A stretch of 64,000 bases of DNA from Mycobacterium shimoidei (GTDB taxonomy: Bacteria; Actinomycetota; Actinomycetes; Mycobacteriales; Mycobacteriaceae). The stretch spans positions 209,595-273,594 of the forward strand of contig LQPU01000025.1 of NCBI GenBank assembly GCA_002101905.1, given 5' to 3'. Positions 44,870 to 54,151 of the stretch are shown in pieces (position 1 is the first letter of the stretch; the number at the start of each line of letters is the position of its first letter). A model generated the notes under the pieces. The model made no database searches. It was given only the letters and a program-made list of their open reading frames with translations, and was not told the DNA's origin. A program made the translations under genes and the position numbers.

Positions 44870-45690
44870 GAATCGAGCGCTTTCTCATCGAGTTTGAGTT
44901 GCTGGCGTTCTTTGTTCGTGGCCAATGGTGCTTCAGGCTGCAATTCCATGTTCACCACGAAGCCGCCGCGGGGGGTTTCCGCCACGAACGTGATGGCCCG
45001 GGCGAGATCGGAAGCCCGCAAGAAGTAGTCGTGGCGGGCCTGACCCCACTTGGCCCAATCCTCCAGCGCCGGGCCGATCGCCTCGGCGGGCAGACTCCAG
45101 CCCATCCCCGTTTTGGTGGGGCCGGGATGCACGATCGAGACCCGCACGCCGGTGCCCTCGAGTTCCATCTGCAAATTGGTGACCATCGCCACCAGCCCCG
45201 CCTTGGCGGCTCCGTAAGCGCCCATGTGCGGGCGCTGGCGCAGCGCGACGTCGGAGCCGACGAAAATCAGATCCCCGCGTTGACGCTCGATCATGCCGGG
45301 CAGCACCGCGGTGGCCAGCCGGTTGGCTCCGATCAGATGAATCTGGATCTGGGATTCGAAAGTCTCGGAGTCGATTTCGTGCAGGCGCCCGAAGTAGGTG
45401 TCTCCGGCGCCGGTCACCATGACCTCGATGTCGCCGAGCTGGTCGGTGGCCTGGTGGACGAATCTTTTGACCGAATCGGCGTCGGTGACATCCAGCGGCA
45501 ACGCGATCGCCTCACCGCCGTCGGCGCGGATCTTGTCCGCGATCTCCTGGCATTTGTCGACGCGCCGCGCGCCCAGCGCCACCGGAAAGCCATGGGCGGC
45601 AAGCTCGACCGCGGTGGCCGCCCCGATACCCGACGACGCGCCGGCAACGATCGCGGGTCGACGGGCCGGATGCGGTTCGAAACGGGGCAT
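44866..45690 (-). CDS. Short-chain dehydrogenase, Rv0765c homologue
   Basis: A 274-residue classical SDR. Cofactor motif AGASSGIGAATA (residues 16-27) with ARR after beta-2, indicating NADP(H), TGAG, VGSDVA, and active-site YGAAK. It equals M. tuberculosis Rv0765c and lies between cyp123 (adjacent TGA-ATG) and cyp51 (4-nt overlap). A role in interconverting keto and hydroxyl groups on the P450 substrate is the natural inference. The C-terminus has a charged tail ATNKERQQLKLDEKALDS. Confidence 0.88.
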
Positions 45691-46902
45691 TCAGCGCACC
45701 TCCACACAAATGGGCAAGTGGGCGAACCCGCGGACATTACTGGAGTGGACGCGCACGGCGTTGGCCTCGTCGACCTCGAATCCGCGGATCCGCTTGAACA
45801 GTTCGGTGAGCGCTACCCGGGCCTCCATCCGGGCCAGGTGCGCACCGAGACAAAAATGTGCACCGCTGCCGAAACTCAGCAGTTTCGACCCGATTTCACG
45901 TCCGATCACATACGCGTCGGGATTGTCGAACACCCGCTCGTCGCGATGTGCCGAACCTGGCAGCAGCAACAAGACGTCCCCTTCGGGGATGGTGGTGCCG
46001 TAGAGGCTGAGCTCTTGCGCGACCGTGCGCGCCAGGATCTGGCTGGATGTGTCGTAGCGCAGGGTCTCTTCGACCCACAGCGGAATGCGGGCCAGATCGG
46101 CGTAGACCGGTGTGAGCTGGTCGGGATTTCTGTAGCCCCAAAATGCGGCGTTGGCAAGCAGTTTAGTGGTGGTCTCGTTGCCGGCGATCACCATCAGGAA
46201 CATGAACCCGAGGATTTCCTCCTCGGTGAGCCGGTCACCGTCGATCTCGGCCGCCAGCAGCGCGGAGGTCAGATCACCGGTGGGTTGTCTGCGGCGCTCG
46301 GCGAGCATGCCCTGGTAGTAGCCGATGAGGTTGATCGATGCCTCGATCGCCGACGCCGGTACGTCAGTGACGCCGTCTTCACGGTGCATCACGCCGTCAG
46401 CCCAGGCGCGCACCTGGCCGCGATCCGGCTCGGGAACTCCCATCAATTCGGAAATGACGTCCATCGGCAGCTTGCCGGCGAATTCGTCCACGTAATCGAC
46501 TGTTTGCACCGACGCCGCCTTGTCCAGCATGGTGTCGAGGTATTGCGAGGCGATTTCGGTGACGCGCGGCTCCAGTTCGCGAATCCGTCTGGGGGTGAAC
46601 CCTTTCGACACCAGCGTGCGAAGCCTTAGGTGATCCGGGTCGTCCATCGCCAAAAACGACATCGTCTTGGATGCGTGTGGCCCTCGCGACACCGGGTCCA
46701 GCGAAACGCCGTCGCGGTTGGACAGCATCGTGCTGTTGCGAAAGCCCTCGTGCACGTCGCGGTGGCGCGACAACGCCCAGAACTTCAGTTCTTCGTTGCG
46801 GTACAGCGGGGCCTCGTCGCGTAGCCGCTTGTAGTACGGGTACGGGTCCTCGTGGAAGTCGTAATCGTAAGGATCGAGCAGCAGTTCGGGCGTCACCGTC
46901 AT
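45691..46902 (-). CDS. cyp123: Cytochrome P450 CYP123
   Basis: A 403-residue bacterial P450. The heme loop FGSGAHFCLG has the ligand at Cys351, the I-helix has AGNETTTKL and the K-helix ETLR. Sequence and order match M. tuberculosis Rv0766c. It is the first structural gene after the TetR regulator (28-nt gap) in the cyp51 operon. The substrate is unknown; cooperation with CYP51 on a sterol- or lipid-like molecule is inferred from co-transcription only. Confidence 0.94.
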   Translation of the reverse strand: MTVTPELLLDPYDYDFHEDPYPYYKRLRDEAPLYRNEELKFWALSRHRDVHEGFRNSTMLSNRDGVSLDPVSRGPHASKTMSFLAMDDPDHLRLRTLVSKGFTPRRIRELEPRVTEIASQYLDTMLDKAASVQTVDYVDEFAGKLPMDVISELMGVPEPDRGQVRAWADGVMHREDGVTDVPASAIEASINLIGYYQGMLAERRRQPTGDLTSALLAAEIDGDRLTEEEILGFMFLMVIAGNETTTKLLANAAFWGYRNPDQLTPVYADLARIPLWVEETLRYDTSSQILARTVAQELSLYGTTIPEGDVLLLLPGSAHRDERVFDNPDAYVIGREIGSKLLSFGSGAHFCLGAHLARMEARVALTELFKRIRGFEVDEANAVRVHSSNVRGFAHLPICVEVR

Positions 46903-46930
46903 CAGGCGCCGCTCCTTGTAACGGGAGCGG

Positions 46931-47518
46931 TCATCGGTCCTCCCCCAAAATCAAGCCCACGACATACGCCAGCCGGTCGGCGATCTGGTGATAGGTGACC
47001 GCGCCGCTGCCGGCATTGACCAATGCGCCGAAGAACGTCATCTCGAGCGCGGCCACCGTGCGCGGGTCGGCGTCCGGACCGATGGCCGACGTGATGCGGC
47101 GATGGATTTCCGCGCCGATCCGGTCCCGCACACTGCGCACCGCCGCGTCGGCGCCGCCACCGAGCAACGCCGTCGTGCACGCCGCGGCGACCTCGGGTTC
47201 GTCGGCCACCACCAATGCCAGGTGTCGCAGCGCCTTGTCCACCCGGACCGGCATCGGCTCGTTGACGTCGGTGAAGTAGGGCACCTGACGCACCAGGTCC
47301 AGATAGACCTCGGCAATCAGGTGGTTCTTCGACGAGAAGTAGGTGTACGCGGTGGCGGGCGCCACCTTGGCGCGGGCGGCCACCGCACGCACGGTCAGAT
47401 CGGCGTAGGACTTCTCCCGCAGCACCTCGATCCCGGCAGCCAGCACCCTGCGGAACGTTTCTTCCTGGCGCCGGTTGCGCGGCGCCTCGCCGATGTTGCG
47501 ATCGGGGGTGATCGCCAT
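46931..47518 (-). CDS. TetR-family regulator of the cyp123-cyp51 operon, Rv0767c homologue
   Basis: A 195-residue regulator if read from the ATG at 47518; a GTG at 47536 would add six residues but would put its start inside a palindrome. The N-terminal helix-turn-helix has TVRAVAARAKVAPATAYTYFSSKNHLIAEV. The ligand domain follows (residues about 80-190). It corresponds to M. tuberculosis Rv0767c. It is the first gene of the minus-strand operon and faces aldA across about 170 nt that contain two GGACA-N2-TGTCC palindromes, so it likely represses both directions until a ligand appears. Confidence 0.88.
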   Translation of the reverse strand: MAITPDRNIGEAPRNRRQEETFRRVLAAGIEVLREKSYADLTVRAVAARAKVAPATAYTYFSSKNHLIAEVYLDLVRQVPYFTDVNEPMPVRVDKALRHLALVVADEPEVAAACTTALLGGGADAAVRSVRDRIGAEIHRRITSAIGPDADPRTVAALEMTFFGALVNAGSGAVTYHQIADRLAYVVGLILGEDR

Positions 47519-47530
47519 CACTGCATCGCT

Positions 47531-47542
47531 GGACACATGTCC
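47531..47542. promoter_or_regulatory. Palindromic operator candidate 1 (GGACA-N2-TGTCC)
   Basis: GGACACATGTCC lies 13 nt upstream of the preferred start of the TetR gene. It pairs with a second copy 112 bp away in the same divergent region. Confidence 0.6.
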
Positions 47543-47654
47543 AAAGTTATCGGACTTCGACGTCTTCAGGCAAGCCCGCAGGACAGAAGCCTATCGTCGC
47601 CGTCGTACTTGCCCGGCCGCCGACCTGGCGGCTATGGTGCGACTGGACTATTCC

Positions 47655-47666
47655 GGACAAGTGTCC
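47655..47666. promoter_or_regulatory. Palindromic operator candidate 2 (GGACA-N2-TGTCC)
   Basis: GGACAAGTGTCC lies 24 nt upstream of the aldA ATG, next to the presumed promoter. Identical half-sites to site 1 suggest that the Rv0767c-like TetR binds both. Confidence 0.6.
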
Positions 47667-47690
47667 ACCATACTGCGGCGGGAGTTGAGA

Positions 47691-49160
47691 ATGGCGTTGC
47701 TGGCCGACGGTGTGAGTGCGCTGCTCATCGACGGGAAGTTGTCGCCCGGTAGTGCCGGCACCTTCCCGACGGTCAACCCGGCCACCGAGGAAGTACTCGG
47801 CGACGCCGCCGACGCCGACGCCGACGACATGGCGCGCGCCATCGACGCGGCGCGGCGGGCCTTCGACGAATCGGACTGGCCCACCAACACCGAGCTGCGG
47901 GTGCGCTGCGTGCGACAGCTGCGCGACGCGATGAGCACCCATCTCGAGGAATTGCGAGAGCTGACCATCTCCGAAGCCGGTGCGCCGCGGATGCTGACCG
48001 CTGCTGCCCAGCTGGAAGGGCCGGTGGCAGACCTGAGCTTTGCGGCCGACACCGCCGAGTCCTACACCTGGAATCAGGATCTCGGTGAGGCGTCCCCCAT
48101 GGGCATCCCCACCCGGCGCACCCTCGCGCGTGAACCGGTCGGTGTTGTCGGCGCGATCACGCCGTGGAATTTCCCGCACCAGATCAACCTCGCCAAGCTG
48201 GGGCCCGCGCTGGCGGCGGGCAACACCGTCGTGCTCAAGCCCGCGCCGGACACGCCGTGGTGCGCGGCGGCGCTGGGCGAACTCATCGTCGAGCACACCG
48301 ACTTTCCGCCCGGGGTGGTCAACATCGTCACCTCCAGCGACCACGGCGTGGGAGCGCTGCTTGCCAAAGACCCTCGGGTCGACATGATTTCGTTCACCGG
48401 ATCCACCGCGACCGGCCGCAGTGTGATGGCCGACGCCGCGCTGACGATCAAGAAGGTGTTCCTCGAACTGGGCGGCAAATCGGCGTTTCTCGTGCTCGAC
48501 GACGCGGACCTGGCCGGGGCGTGCTCGATCTCGGCGTTCACCGCGTCCATGCATGCCGGTCAGGGCTGTGCGATCACCACCCGGCTGGTGGTGCCACGCG
48601 CCCGCTACGACGAGGCAGTTGCCGCCGCGGCTGCCACCATGTCGTCGATCAAACCCGGCGATCCCAACGACTCCGGCACCGTCTGCGGACCGCTGATCTC
48701 GGCGCGCCAGCGCGATCGGGTCCAGGGTTATCTGGATTCAGCTGTGGCAGAGGGTGGTTCGTTCGCCTGCGGTGGCGGCCGGCCGGTTAACAAGGCAAGA
48801 GGATTCTTCATCGAGCCCACCGTGATCACCGGCCTCGGCAACGACGCCCGGGTCGCCCGCGAGGAAATCTTCGGGCCAGTGTTGACCGTCATCGCTCACG
48901 ACGGCGACGACGACGCCGTGCGTATTGCCAACGACTCGCCCTACGGGTTGTCGGGAACCGTGTTCAGCGCTGACCCGCAGCGCGCCGCAGCGGTGGCGGC
49001 CCGGATGCGGGTGGGCACCGTCAACGTCAACGGCGGAGTCTGGTACTCCGCCGACGCACCGTTCGGCGGTTACAAGCAATCCGGCAACGGCCGGGAGATG
49101 GGATTGCTCGGCTTCGAGGAGTACCTGGAGGCCAAAGTCATTGCCACAGCGGTGAACTGA
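47691..49160 (+). CDS. aldA: Aldehyde dehydrogenase AldA
   Basis: A 489-residue NAD(P)-dependent aldehyde dehydrogenase from the ATG at 47691 (GGGAG ribosome site at 47680). Catalytic Asn160 (TPWNFP), general base Glu259 (FLELGGKSA) and nucleophile Cys293 (GQGCAITT) are all present. Position and length match M. tuberculosis Rv0768 aldA. It would oxidise the aldehyde made by AdhB or P450 steps of the divergent operon to an acid. It heads the unit aldA-SDR-HIBADH-CMD-purD. A palindrome lies just upstream. Confidence 0.93.
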   Translation: MALLADGVSALLIDGKLSPGSAGTFPTVNPATEEVLGDAADADADDMARAIDAARRAFDESDWPTNTELRVRCVRQLRDAMSTHLEELRELTISEAGAPRMLTAAAQLEGPVADLSFAADTAESYTWNQDLGEASPMGIPTRRTLAREPVGVVGAITPWNFPHQINLAKLGPALAAGNTVVLKPAPDTPWCAAALGELIVEHTDFPPGVVNIVTSSDHGVGALLAKDPRVDMISFTGSTATGRSVMADAALTIKKVFLELGGKSAFLVLDDADLAGACSISAFTASMHAGQGCAITTRLVVPRARYDEAVAAAAATMSSIKPGDPNDSGTVCGPLISARQRDRVQGYLDSAVAEGGSFACGGGRPVNKARGFFIEPTVITGLGNDARVAREEIFGPVLTVIAHDGDDDAVRIANDSPYGLSGTVFSADPQRAAAVAARMRVGTVNVNGGVWYSADAPFGGYKQSGNGREMGLLGFEEYLEAKVIATAVN

Positions 49161-49178
49161 GAACGCCGAGAGGAAGAT

Positions 49179-49928
49179 ATGCGTTTCGAGAACAAAGTCG
49201 CCATCGTCACCGGGTCCGGTGGCGGCATCGGCCAGGCGTACGCCGAGGCACTCGCTCGCGAAGGCGCGGCCGTCGTCGTCGCCGACATCAACGCCGAGGC
49301 GGCACAGGGTGTGGCCAAACAAATCACTGCCGACGGCGGCACCGCCCTGGGCATCGGCGTCGATGTCTCCGATCCGGTGTCGGCCAAGGCGATGGCAGAC
49401 CGCACGTTGTCGGACTTCGGCGGCATCGACTACCTGGTGAACAACGCCGCGATCTTCGGCGGAATGAAGCTGGATTTTTTGCTCACCGTCGATCCCGAGT
49501 ACTACAAGAAGTTCATGAGCGTCAACCTCGACGGCGCACTGTGGTGTACCCGCGCGGTGTACAAGAAGATGGCCAAGCGCGGCGGCGGTGCGATCGTCAA
49601 TCAGTCGTCCACCGCGGCATGGCTGTACTCGAATTTCTACGGCCTGGCGAAAGTGGGCATCAACGGCCTGACCCAACAGCTTTCGCGCGAATTGGGTGGC
49701 CGGAACATCCGGATCAACGCGATCGCGCCCGGCCCCATCGATACCGAGGCCAGCCGCACCACCACCCCCAGGGAAATCATCGACGCTATCGTCAAGGGTC
49801 TGCCGCTGTCTCGGATGGGAACTCCCGAGGATCTCGTCGGGATGTGCTTGTTCCTGCTGTCCGACGAGGCGTCCTGGATCACCGGGCAGATCTTCAACGT
49901 CGACGGCGGACAGATAATCCGATCATGA
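49179..49928 (+). CDS. Short-chain dehydrogenase, Rv0769 homologue
   Basis: A 249-residue classical SDR. TGSGGGIGQAYA (residues 11-22), Asp in VADINAEA indicating NAD(H), NNAA, serine in NQSSTAA, catalytic YGLAK and the C-terminal ITGQIFNVDGGQ. It is 18 nt after aldA and overlaps the HIBADH-like gene by 4 nt. It is equivalent to M. tuberculosis Rv0769. With aldA and the hydroxyacid dehydrogenase it forms an oxidation module linked to the P450 operon. Confidence 0.92.
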   Translation: MRFENKVAIVTGSGGGIGQAYAEALAREGAAVVVADINAEAAQGVAKQITADGGTALGIGVDVSDPVSAKAMADRTLSDFGGIDYLVNNAAIFGGMKLDFLLTVDPEYYKKFMSVNLDGALWCTRAVYKKMAKRGGGAIVNQSSTAAWLYSNFYGLAKVGINGLTQQLSRELGGRNIRINAIAPGPIDTEASRTTTPREIIDAIVKGLPLSRMGTPEDLVGMCLFLLSDEASWITGQIFNVDGGQIIRS

Positions 49929-50782
49929 CTGAGCAATTGCGCCTCGGCTACATCGGGCTGGGCAATATAGGTGCGCCGATGGCCAAGCGGCTGGTCGGCT
50001 GGCCGGGCGGGCTTACCGTGTACGACGTGCGGACCGAGGCCATGACGCCGCTGGCCGAAGTCGGCGCCACGCTGGCCGACAGCGTCGCCGACGTCGCGGC
50101 CGCCGACATCATCAGTGTCGCCGTGCTCGATGACGCGCAGGTGCGCGACGTCGTCGGCGAGCTCGCACCGCGGGTGAAGCCGGGGACGGTCATCGCGATT
50201 CACTCGACCATCAGCGACACCACCGCCGTCGAGCTGGCCGACGAGCTCAAGCCACGAGACATTCACATCGTCGACGCGCCGGTCAGCGGCGGTACCGGTG
50301 CCGCCGAGACGGGGGAATTGGCCACGATGGTCGGCGCCGCGCGCGAGGTGTACGAGCGGGTCAAGCCGGCATTCAAGCAGTGGGCTTCGCTGGTCGTTCA
50401 TGCCGGCGAGCCCGGCGCCGGAACCCGAATGAAGTTGGCGCGCAACATGTTGACGTTCACCTCCTACGCCGCGGCATGCGAGGCGATGAAGCTGGCCGAG
50501 GCGGCCGGTCTGGATCTGCAGGCGCTGGGCAGAGTGGTGCGGCACACCGACGCGCTTACCGGCGGGCCGGGAGCGATCATGTGGCGTGATGACATGAAAC
50601 CCCTTGAGCCGGACCATTTCCTATACGAACCATTTCTGCACACGCGTGGGCTCGGCGAGAAGGATCTGAGCCTGGCACTGGCCTTGGGTGAGGCCGTCGC
50701 GGTGGAACTGCCGCTGGCCGCGGTGGCTCGTCGGCAGTTGGCCATCGGCCTTGGGGTACCGCACACGAAGGAAGAGACGTGA
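49925..50782 (+). CDS. Beta-hydroxyacid dehydrogenase (3-hydroxyisobutyrate DH family), Rv0770 homologue
   Basis: A 285-residue enzyme. N-terminal Rossmann GYIGLGNIGAPMAKRL (residues 8-23), the family signature DAPVSGGTGAAETGEL near residue 118 and the catalytic lysine in GTRMKLARNML. It overlaps the SDR gene by 4 nt and the CMD-like gene start. It is equivalent to M. tuberculosis Rv0770. It probably oxidises a short or branched beta-hydroxyacid; the substrate is unknown. Confidence 0.9.
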   Translation: MTEQLRLGYIGLGNIGAPMAKRLVGWPGGLTVYDVRTEAMTPLAEVGATLADSVADVAAADIISVAVLDDAQVRDVVGELAPRVKPGTVIAIHSTISDTTAVELADELKPRDIHIVDAPVSGGTGAAETGELATMVGAAREVYERVKPAFKQWASLVVHAGEPGAGTRMKLARNMLTFTSYAAACEAMKLAEAAGLDLQALGRVVRHTDALTGGPGAIMWRDDMKPLEPDHFLYEPFLHTRGLGEKDLSLALALGEAVAVELPLAAVARRQLAIGLGVPHTKEET

Positions 50783-51219
50783 TGGACGAGCGGCGCCGCA
50801 AGGGCCTCGAGAAGATGAACGAGGTCTACGGCTGGGAAATGCCCAACGTCGAGGGCGACGCGTACTTCGACCTGACCGCCGATCACCTGTTCGGCAGCAT
50901 CTGGACCCGACCGGGATTGTCCATGCGCGACAAGCGCATCATGACGTTGACGGCGGTGACCGCCATCGGAAACCGCGACCTGGCCGAGATCCAGATCAAT
51001 GCCGCCCTGCTCAACGGGGAGCTCTCCGAAACCGAACTGAAGGAGATGGCGGTCTTTTTGACCCACTATCTCGGGTTCCCCCTGGGTTCGATGCTCAACG
51101 GCGCGGTTGACACCGTCGTGGCGAAACGCAGGAAGGCTGCCGCCAAGGGCGCCGCCGAGGACAAGAAGGCCAATGTCGACGACGCGATCCGAATGCACAA
51201 GGGCAAAGACCCGGGCTAG
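50782..51219 (+). CDS. Carboxymuconolactone decarboxylase-like protein, Rv0771 homologue
   Basis: A 145-residue helical CMD-fold protein read from the ATG at 50782; a GTG at 50779 overlaps the previous stop and is equally possible. Helical core DKRIMTLTAVTAIGNRDLAE, INAALLNGELSETELKEM and FLTHYLGFP fit gamma-carboxymuconolactone decarboxylase. The CxxC motif of AhpD-type peroxidases is absent, so it is not an AhpD. The C-terminal tail is Lys/Ala-rich (KRRKAAAKGAAEDKK). It equals M. tuberculosis Rv0771 and precedes purD by 11 nt. Confidence 0.88.
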   Translation: MDERRRKGLEKMNEVYGWEMPNVEGDAYFDLTADHLFGSIWTRPGLSMRDKRIMTLTAVTAIGNRDLAEIQINAALLNGELSETELKEMAVFLTHYLGFPLGSMLNGAVDTVVAKRRKAAAKGAAEDKKANVDDAIRMHKGKDPG

Positions 51220-51230
51220 GGTGAGGTTTC

Positions 51231-52499
51231 GTGCGCGTCCTGGTGATCGGTTCCGGTGCCCGTGAACATGCGTTGCTGGTGGCTCTGCGCAGGGACCCAC
51301 AGGTCGACGCGCTGGCCATCGCGCCCGGTAACGCCGGGACTGCCGCCATTGCCGACCAGTACCAGGTCGACATCAGCTGCGGTGATGACGTAGCCGCGCT
51401 GGCCCGCCAGGTCGAAGCGGACCTGGTGGTCATCGGCCCCGAGGTCCCGCTGGTGCTGGGGGTGGCCGACGCGGTACGCGACGCCGGCATCGCCTGTTTC
51501 GGCCCGGGCAAGGACGCCGCTCGCATCGAGGGCTCCAAGGCATTCGCCAAGGACGTCATGGCGGCGGCCGGCGTACGGACAGCGGCCAGCGAAATCATCG
51601 ACAATCCAGCGCATTTGGACGCGGCGCTGGACAGATTCGGTAAGTCCGTCGGCGAACCGGCCTGGGTGGTGAAAGACGACCGGTTGGCGGCCGGCAAGGG
51701 CGTGGTGGTGACGCCGGACCGCACGGTGGCCCGCGCCCATGCTGCCGCACTGCTCGAAGCCGGGCACCCCGTGCTGTTGGAGTCCTATCTGGACGGTCCC
51801 GAACTGTCGCTGTTCTGCCTCGTCGACGGGCAGACCGTGGTTCCACTGCTGCCGGCACAGGATTTCAAGCGGGTCGGCGATCACGACACCGGCCCCAATA
51901 CCGGCGGTATGGGCGCCTACGCTCCGCTGCCCTGGCTTTCCGCCGAGGCCTGCCGCGACATCGCGGCCGAGATAGTGGAACCGGTTGCGGCCGAACTGGT
52001 TAAACGCGGCTGCCCGTTCACCGGCCTGCTCTACGCCGGTCTGGCGATCACCTCGCAAGGTCCGGCCGTGATCGAATTCAACTGCCGCTTCGGCGATCCG
52101 GAGACGCAGTCGGTGCTGGCGCTGCTGGACTCGCCACTGGGCCAGCTGCTGTACGCGACGGCCACCGGAAAGCTGGCCGACTTCGGGGAACTGCGCTGGC
52201 GCAGTGGCGCAGCGGTGACGGTGGTGCTGGCGGCGGAGAACTATCCCGGCAAGCCGCGGATGGGCGACGTTGTCCTCGGCGCCGAGGCAGACGGGGTGCT
52301 GCATGCCGGAACGGCACGCCGCGAGGACGGGGCGATCGTTTCCTCGGGCGGTCGTGTCCTCTCGGTGGTAGGCACCGGCGCCGACCTGAAAGCGGCACGT
52401 ACGGCTGCGTATCAAATCATGAGCTCGATTCGGCTGCCCGGCAGTCACTTTCGCCACGACATCGGCCTGGCGGCCGCAGAGGGGAAAATCACCGTTTAG
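51231..52499 (+). CDS. purD: Phosphoribosylamine-glycine ligase PurD
   Basis: A 422-residue GARS enzyme from the GTG at 51231. It makes glycinamide ribonucleotide in purine synthesis (ATP + phosphoribosylamine + glycine). N-domain [18 protein letters not shown]-grasp loop [22 protein letters not shown] and the metal-binding [12 protein letters not shown] are complete. It matches M. tuberculosis Rv0772. It lies 11 nt downstream of the CMD gene, so it is possibly transcribed with the aldA unit. Its stop overlaps the convergent ggtA stop. Confidence 0.96.
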   Translation: MRVLVIGSGAREHALLVALRRDPQVDALAIAPGNAGTAAIADQYQVDISCGDDVAALARQVEADLVVIGPEVPLVLGVADAVRDAGIACFGPGKDAARIEGSKAFAKDVMAAAGVRTAASEIIDNPAHLDAALDRFGKSVGEPAWVVKDDRLAAGKGVVVTPDRTVARAHAAALLEAGHPVLLESYLDGPELSLFCLVDGQTVVPLLPAQDFKRVGDHDTGPNTGGMGAYAPLPWLSAEACRDIAAEIVEPVAAELVKRGCPFTGLLYAGLAITSQGPAVIEFNCRFGDPETQSVLALLDSPLGQLLYATATGKLADFGELRWRSGAAVTVVLAAENYPGKPRMGDVVLGAEADGVLHAGTARREDGAIVSSGGRVLSVVGTGADLKAARTAAYQIMSSIRLPGSHFRHDIGLAAAEGKITV

Positions 52500-54097
52500 A
52501 AGCCGGCGGCCTGGCCGTCGCGGCGTGGGTCACTCACCGCGAGGTAGCCGTCGTCGAGGCGCCAAATCGCCTGACAGCTTCCGAACTGGTTGTAGTCGTC
52601 GGAGGTGACCAGTTCGTGACCGCGCCGGCGCAGTTCGTCCAGGGTGTCATGCGGAAAACCAGGCTCGCAGGCGACCTGGTTGCCGTGCACCCAACGGAAC
52701 CGTGGACCGTCACACGCCGACTGCGGATTCTGGGCGTAGTCGACGATGCGCACCGCCACCTGTACATGGCCCTGCGGCTGCATCGGGCCGCCCATCACGC
52801 CGAAACTCAGCACCGGGGCACCGTCCTTGGTCAGCAATCCCGGGATGATGGTGTGGTAGGGACGCTTGTTGGGACCGACGCGATTCGGATGCCCCGGCGT
52901 TGCAACGAAGTTCGCTCCGCGATTCTGCAATGCGATCCCGGTGCCGGGTACTACCACGCCGGAGCCGAATCCGAAGTAGTTCGACTGGATCATCGACACC
53001 ATCAGCCCGGAGGCGTCGGCGGCAGCCAGATACACCGTGCCGCCCTTGAAGGTTCCCGCGCGTGCCGGCTTCGCCCGCGCCGGGTCGATCAGCGCCGCCC
53101 GTTGCCGCAGATAGTCGCTGTCCAGCAGACGCTGCGGTGCCATCGCCATTTGGTCGATATCGGCTACATAGGCCTGTGCGTCGGCGAACGCCAACTTCAA
53201 CGCCTCGATCTGCAGATGCACGCTGTCCGCGGAATCCACCGCCAACGACGCCATATCGAACTGCTCGAGGATGCCCAGCGCCATCAACGCGACGATTCCC
53301 TGGCCGTTGGGCGGGATCTCGTGAACGGTGTAGCCCCGATAGTCGCGACTGATCGTGCCCACCCAGTCGGCCCGGTGGGCGGCCAGGTCGCCGGCGCGCA
53401 TGGCGCCGCCGTGCGCCAGGGCGTGCGCCTCGAGTTTTGCCGCCAGCTCACCGCGGTAGAACGCATCACCGTCGGTCGCGGCGATCTGCTCGAGCGACGT
53501 GGCGTGGTCGGTCAGCGTGACGCGCTCGCCGGGTTTGGGCGCCCGGCCGCCGGGCAGGAACGTCTCGGCGAATCCCGGCTGGGACGCGAAGACCGGCGCC
53601 TGCGCTGCCCATTGCTCAGCGACCGTCGGCGAGACCAGAAACCCATTGCGGGCATACGAAATTGCCGGCTCGAAAAGCCGCTCGAACGGGAGCCGTCCGA
53701 ACTTTTGGTGCAATTGCGTCCACCCCGAGACCGCGCCGGGCACGGTGACCGAATTCCAGCCGAGCAGCGGAATGCCGTCATCGCCGAAGTACTCCGGTGT
53801 CCAAGCGGCCGGAGATCGGCCCGAAGCGTTGAGCCCGTGCAGTTTTCGGCCATCCCACACGATCGCGAAGGCGTCCGCTCCGATGCCGTTGGACACCGGC
53901 TCGACCACGGTGAGGGTGATTGCGGTGGCCACTGCGGCGTCCACCGCGTTGCCGCCGTCGGCGAGCATTCGAAGACCGGCCTGCGCGGCCAGCGGTTGCG
54001 ACGTGCACACCACGTTTCGCGCCAGAACAGGCTTGCGCGGCCAGGCATACGGCAGGTTCCAGGCGAACGGCACAGTCACTGTCGGATCGTAAGCCAA
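52496..54097 (-). CDS. ggtA: Gamma-glutamyltransferase family protein GgtA
   Basis: A 533-residue Ntn-hydrolase, matching M. tuberculosis Rv0773c. It has the autocleavage region with the catalytic Thr in [15 protein letters not shown], substrate glycine loop [16 protein letters not shown] and N-terminal [21 protein letters not shown]. The usual GTTH motif is altered to GGTVY; other actinobacterial GGT-like acylases show similar changes, so the substrate may not be glutathione. It is read from a TTG at 54097, with a possible later start. No signal peptide is visible. It is divergent from the thiolase gene. Confidence 0.88.
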   Translation of the reverse strand: MAYDPTVTVPFAWNLPYAWPRKPVLARNVVCTSQPLAAQAGLRMLADGGNAVDAAVATAITLTVVEPVSNGIGADAFAIVWDGRKLHGLNASGRSPAAWTPEYFGDDGIPLLGWNSVTVPGAVSGWTQLHQKFGRLPFERLFEPAISYARNGFLVSPTVAEQWAAQAPVFASQPGFAETFLPGGRAPKPGERVTLTDHATSLEQIAATDGDAFYRGELAAKLEAHALAHGGAMRAGDLAAHRADWVGTISRDYRGYTVHEIPPNGQGIVALMALGILEQFDMASLAVDSADSVHLQIEALKLAFADAQAYVADIDQMAMAPQRLLDSDYLRQRAALIDPARAKPARAGTFKGGTVYLAAADASGLMVSMIQSNYFGFGSGVVVPGTGIALQNRGANFVATPGHPNRVGPNKRPYHTIIPGLLTKDGAPVLSFGVMGGPMQPQGHVQVAVRIVDYAQNPQSACDGPRFRWVHGNQVACEPGFPHDTLDELRRRGHELVTSDDYNQFGSCQAIWRLDDGYLAVSDPRRDGQAAGF

Positions 54098-54151
54098 GTG
54101 GTCTGCCCTGCCTTATCGTTGGCACTACGGTAGTTGTTACTATTGCCCACT

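Noticed and set aside
44899..46629. 576-codon plus-strand frame opposite the SDR and cyp123
   Set aside because: Antisense shadow of clear SDR and P450 genes.
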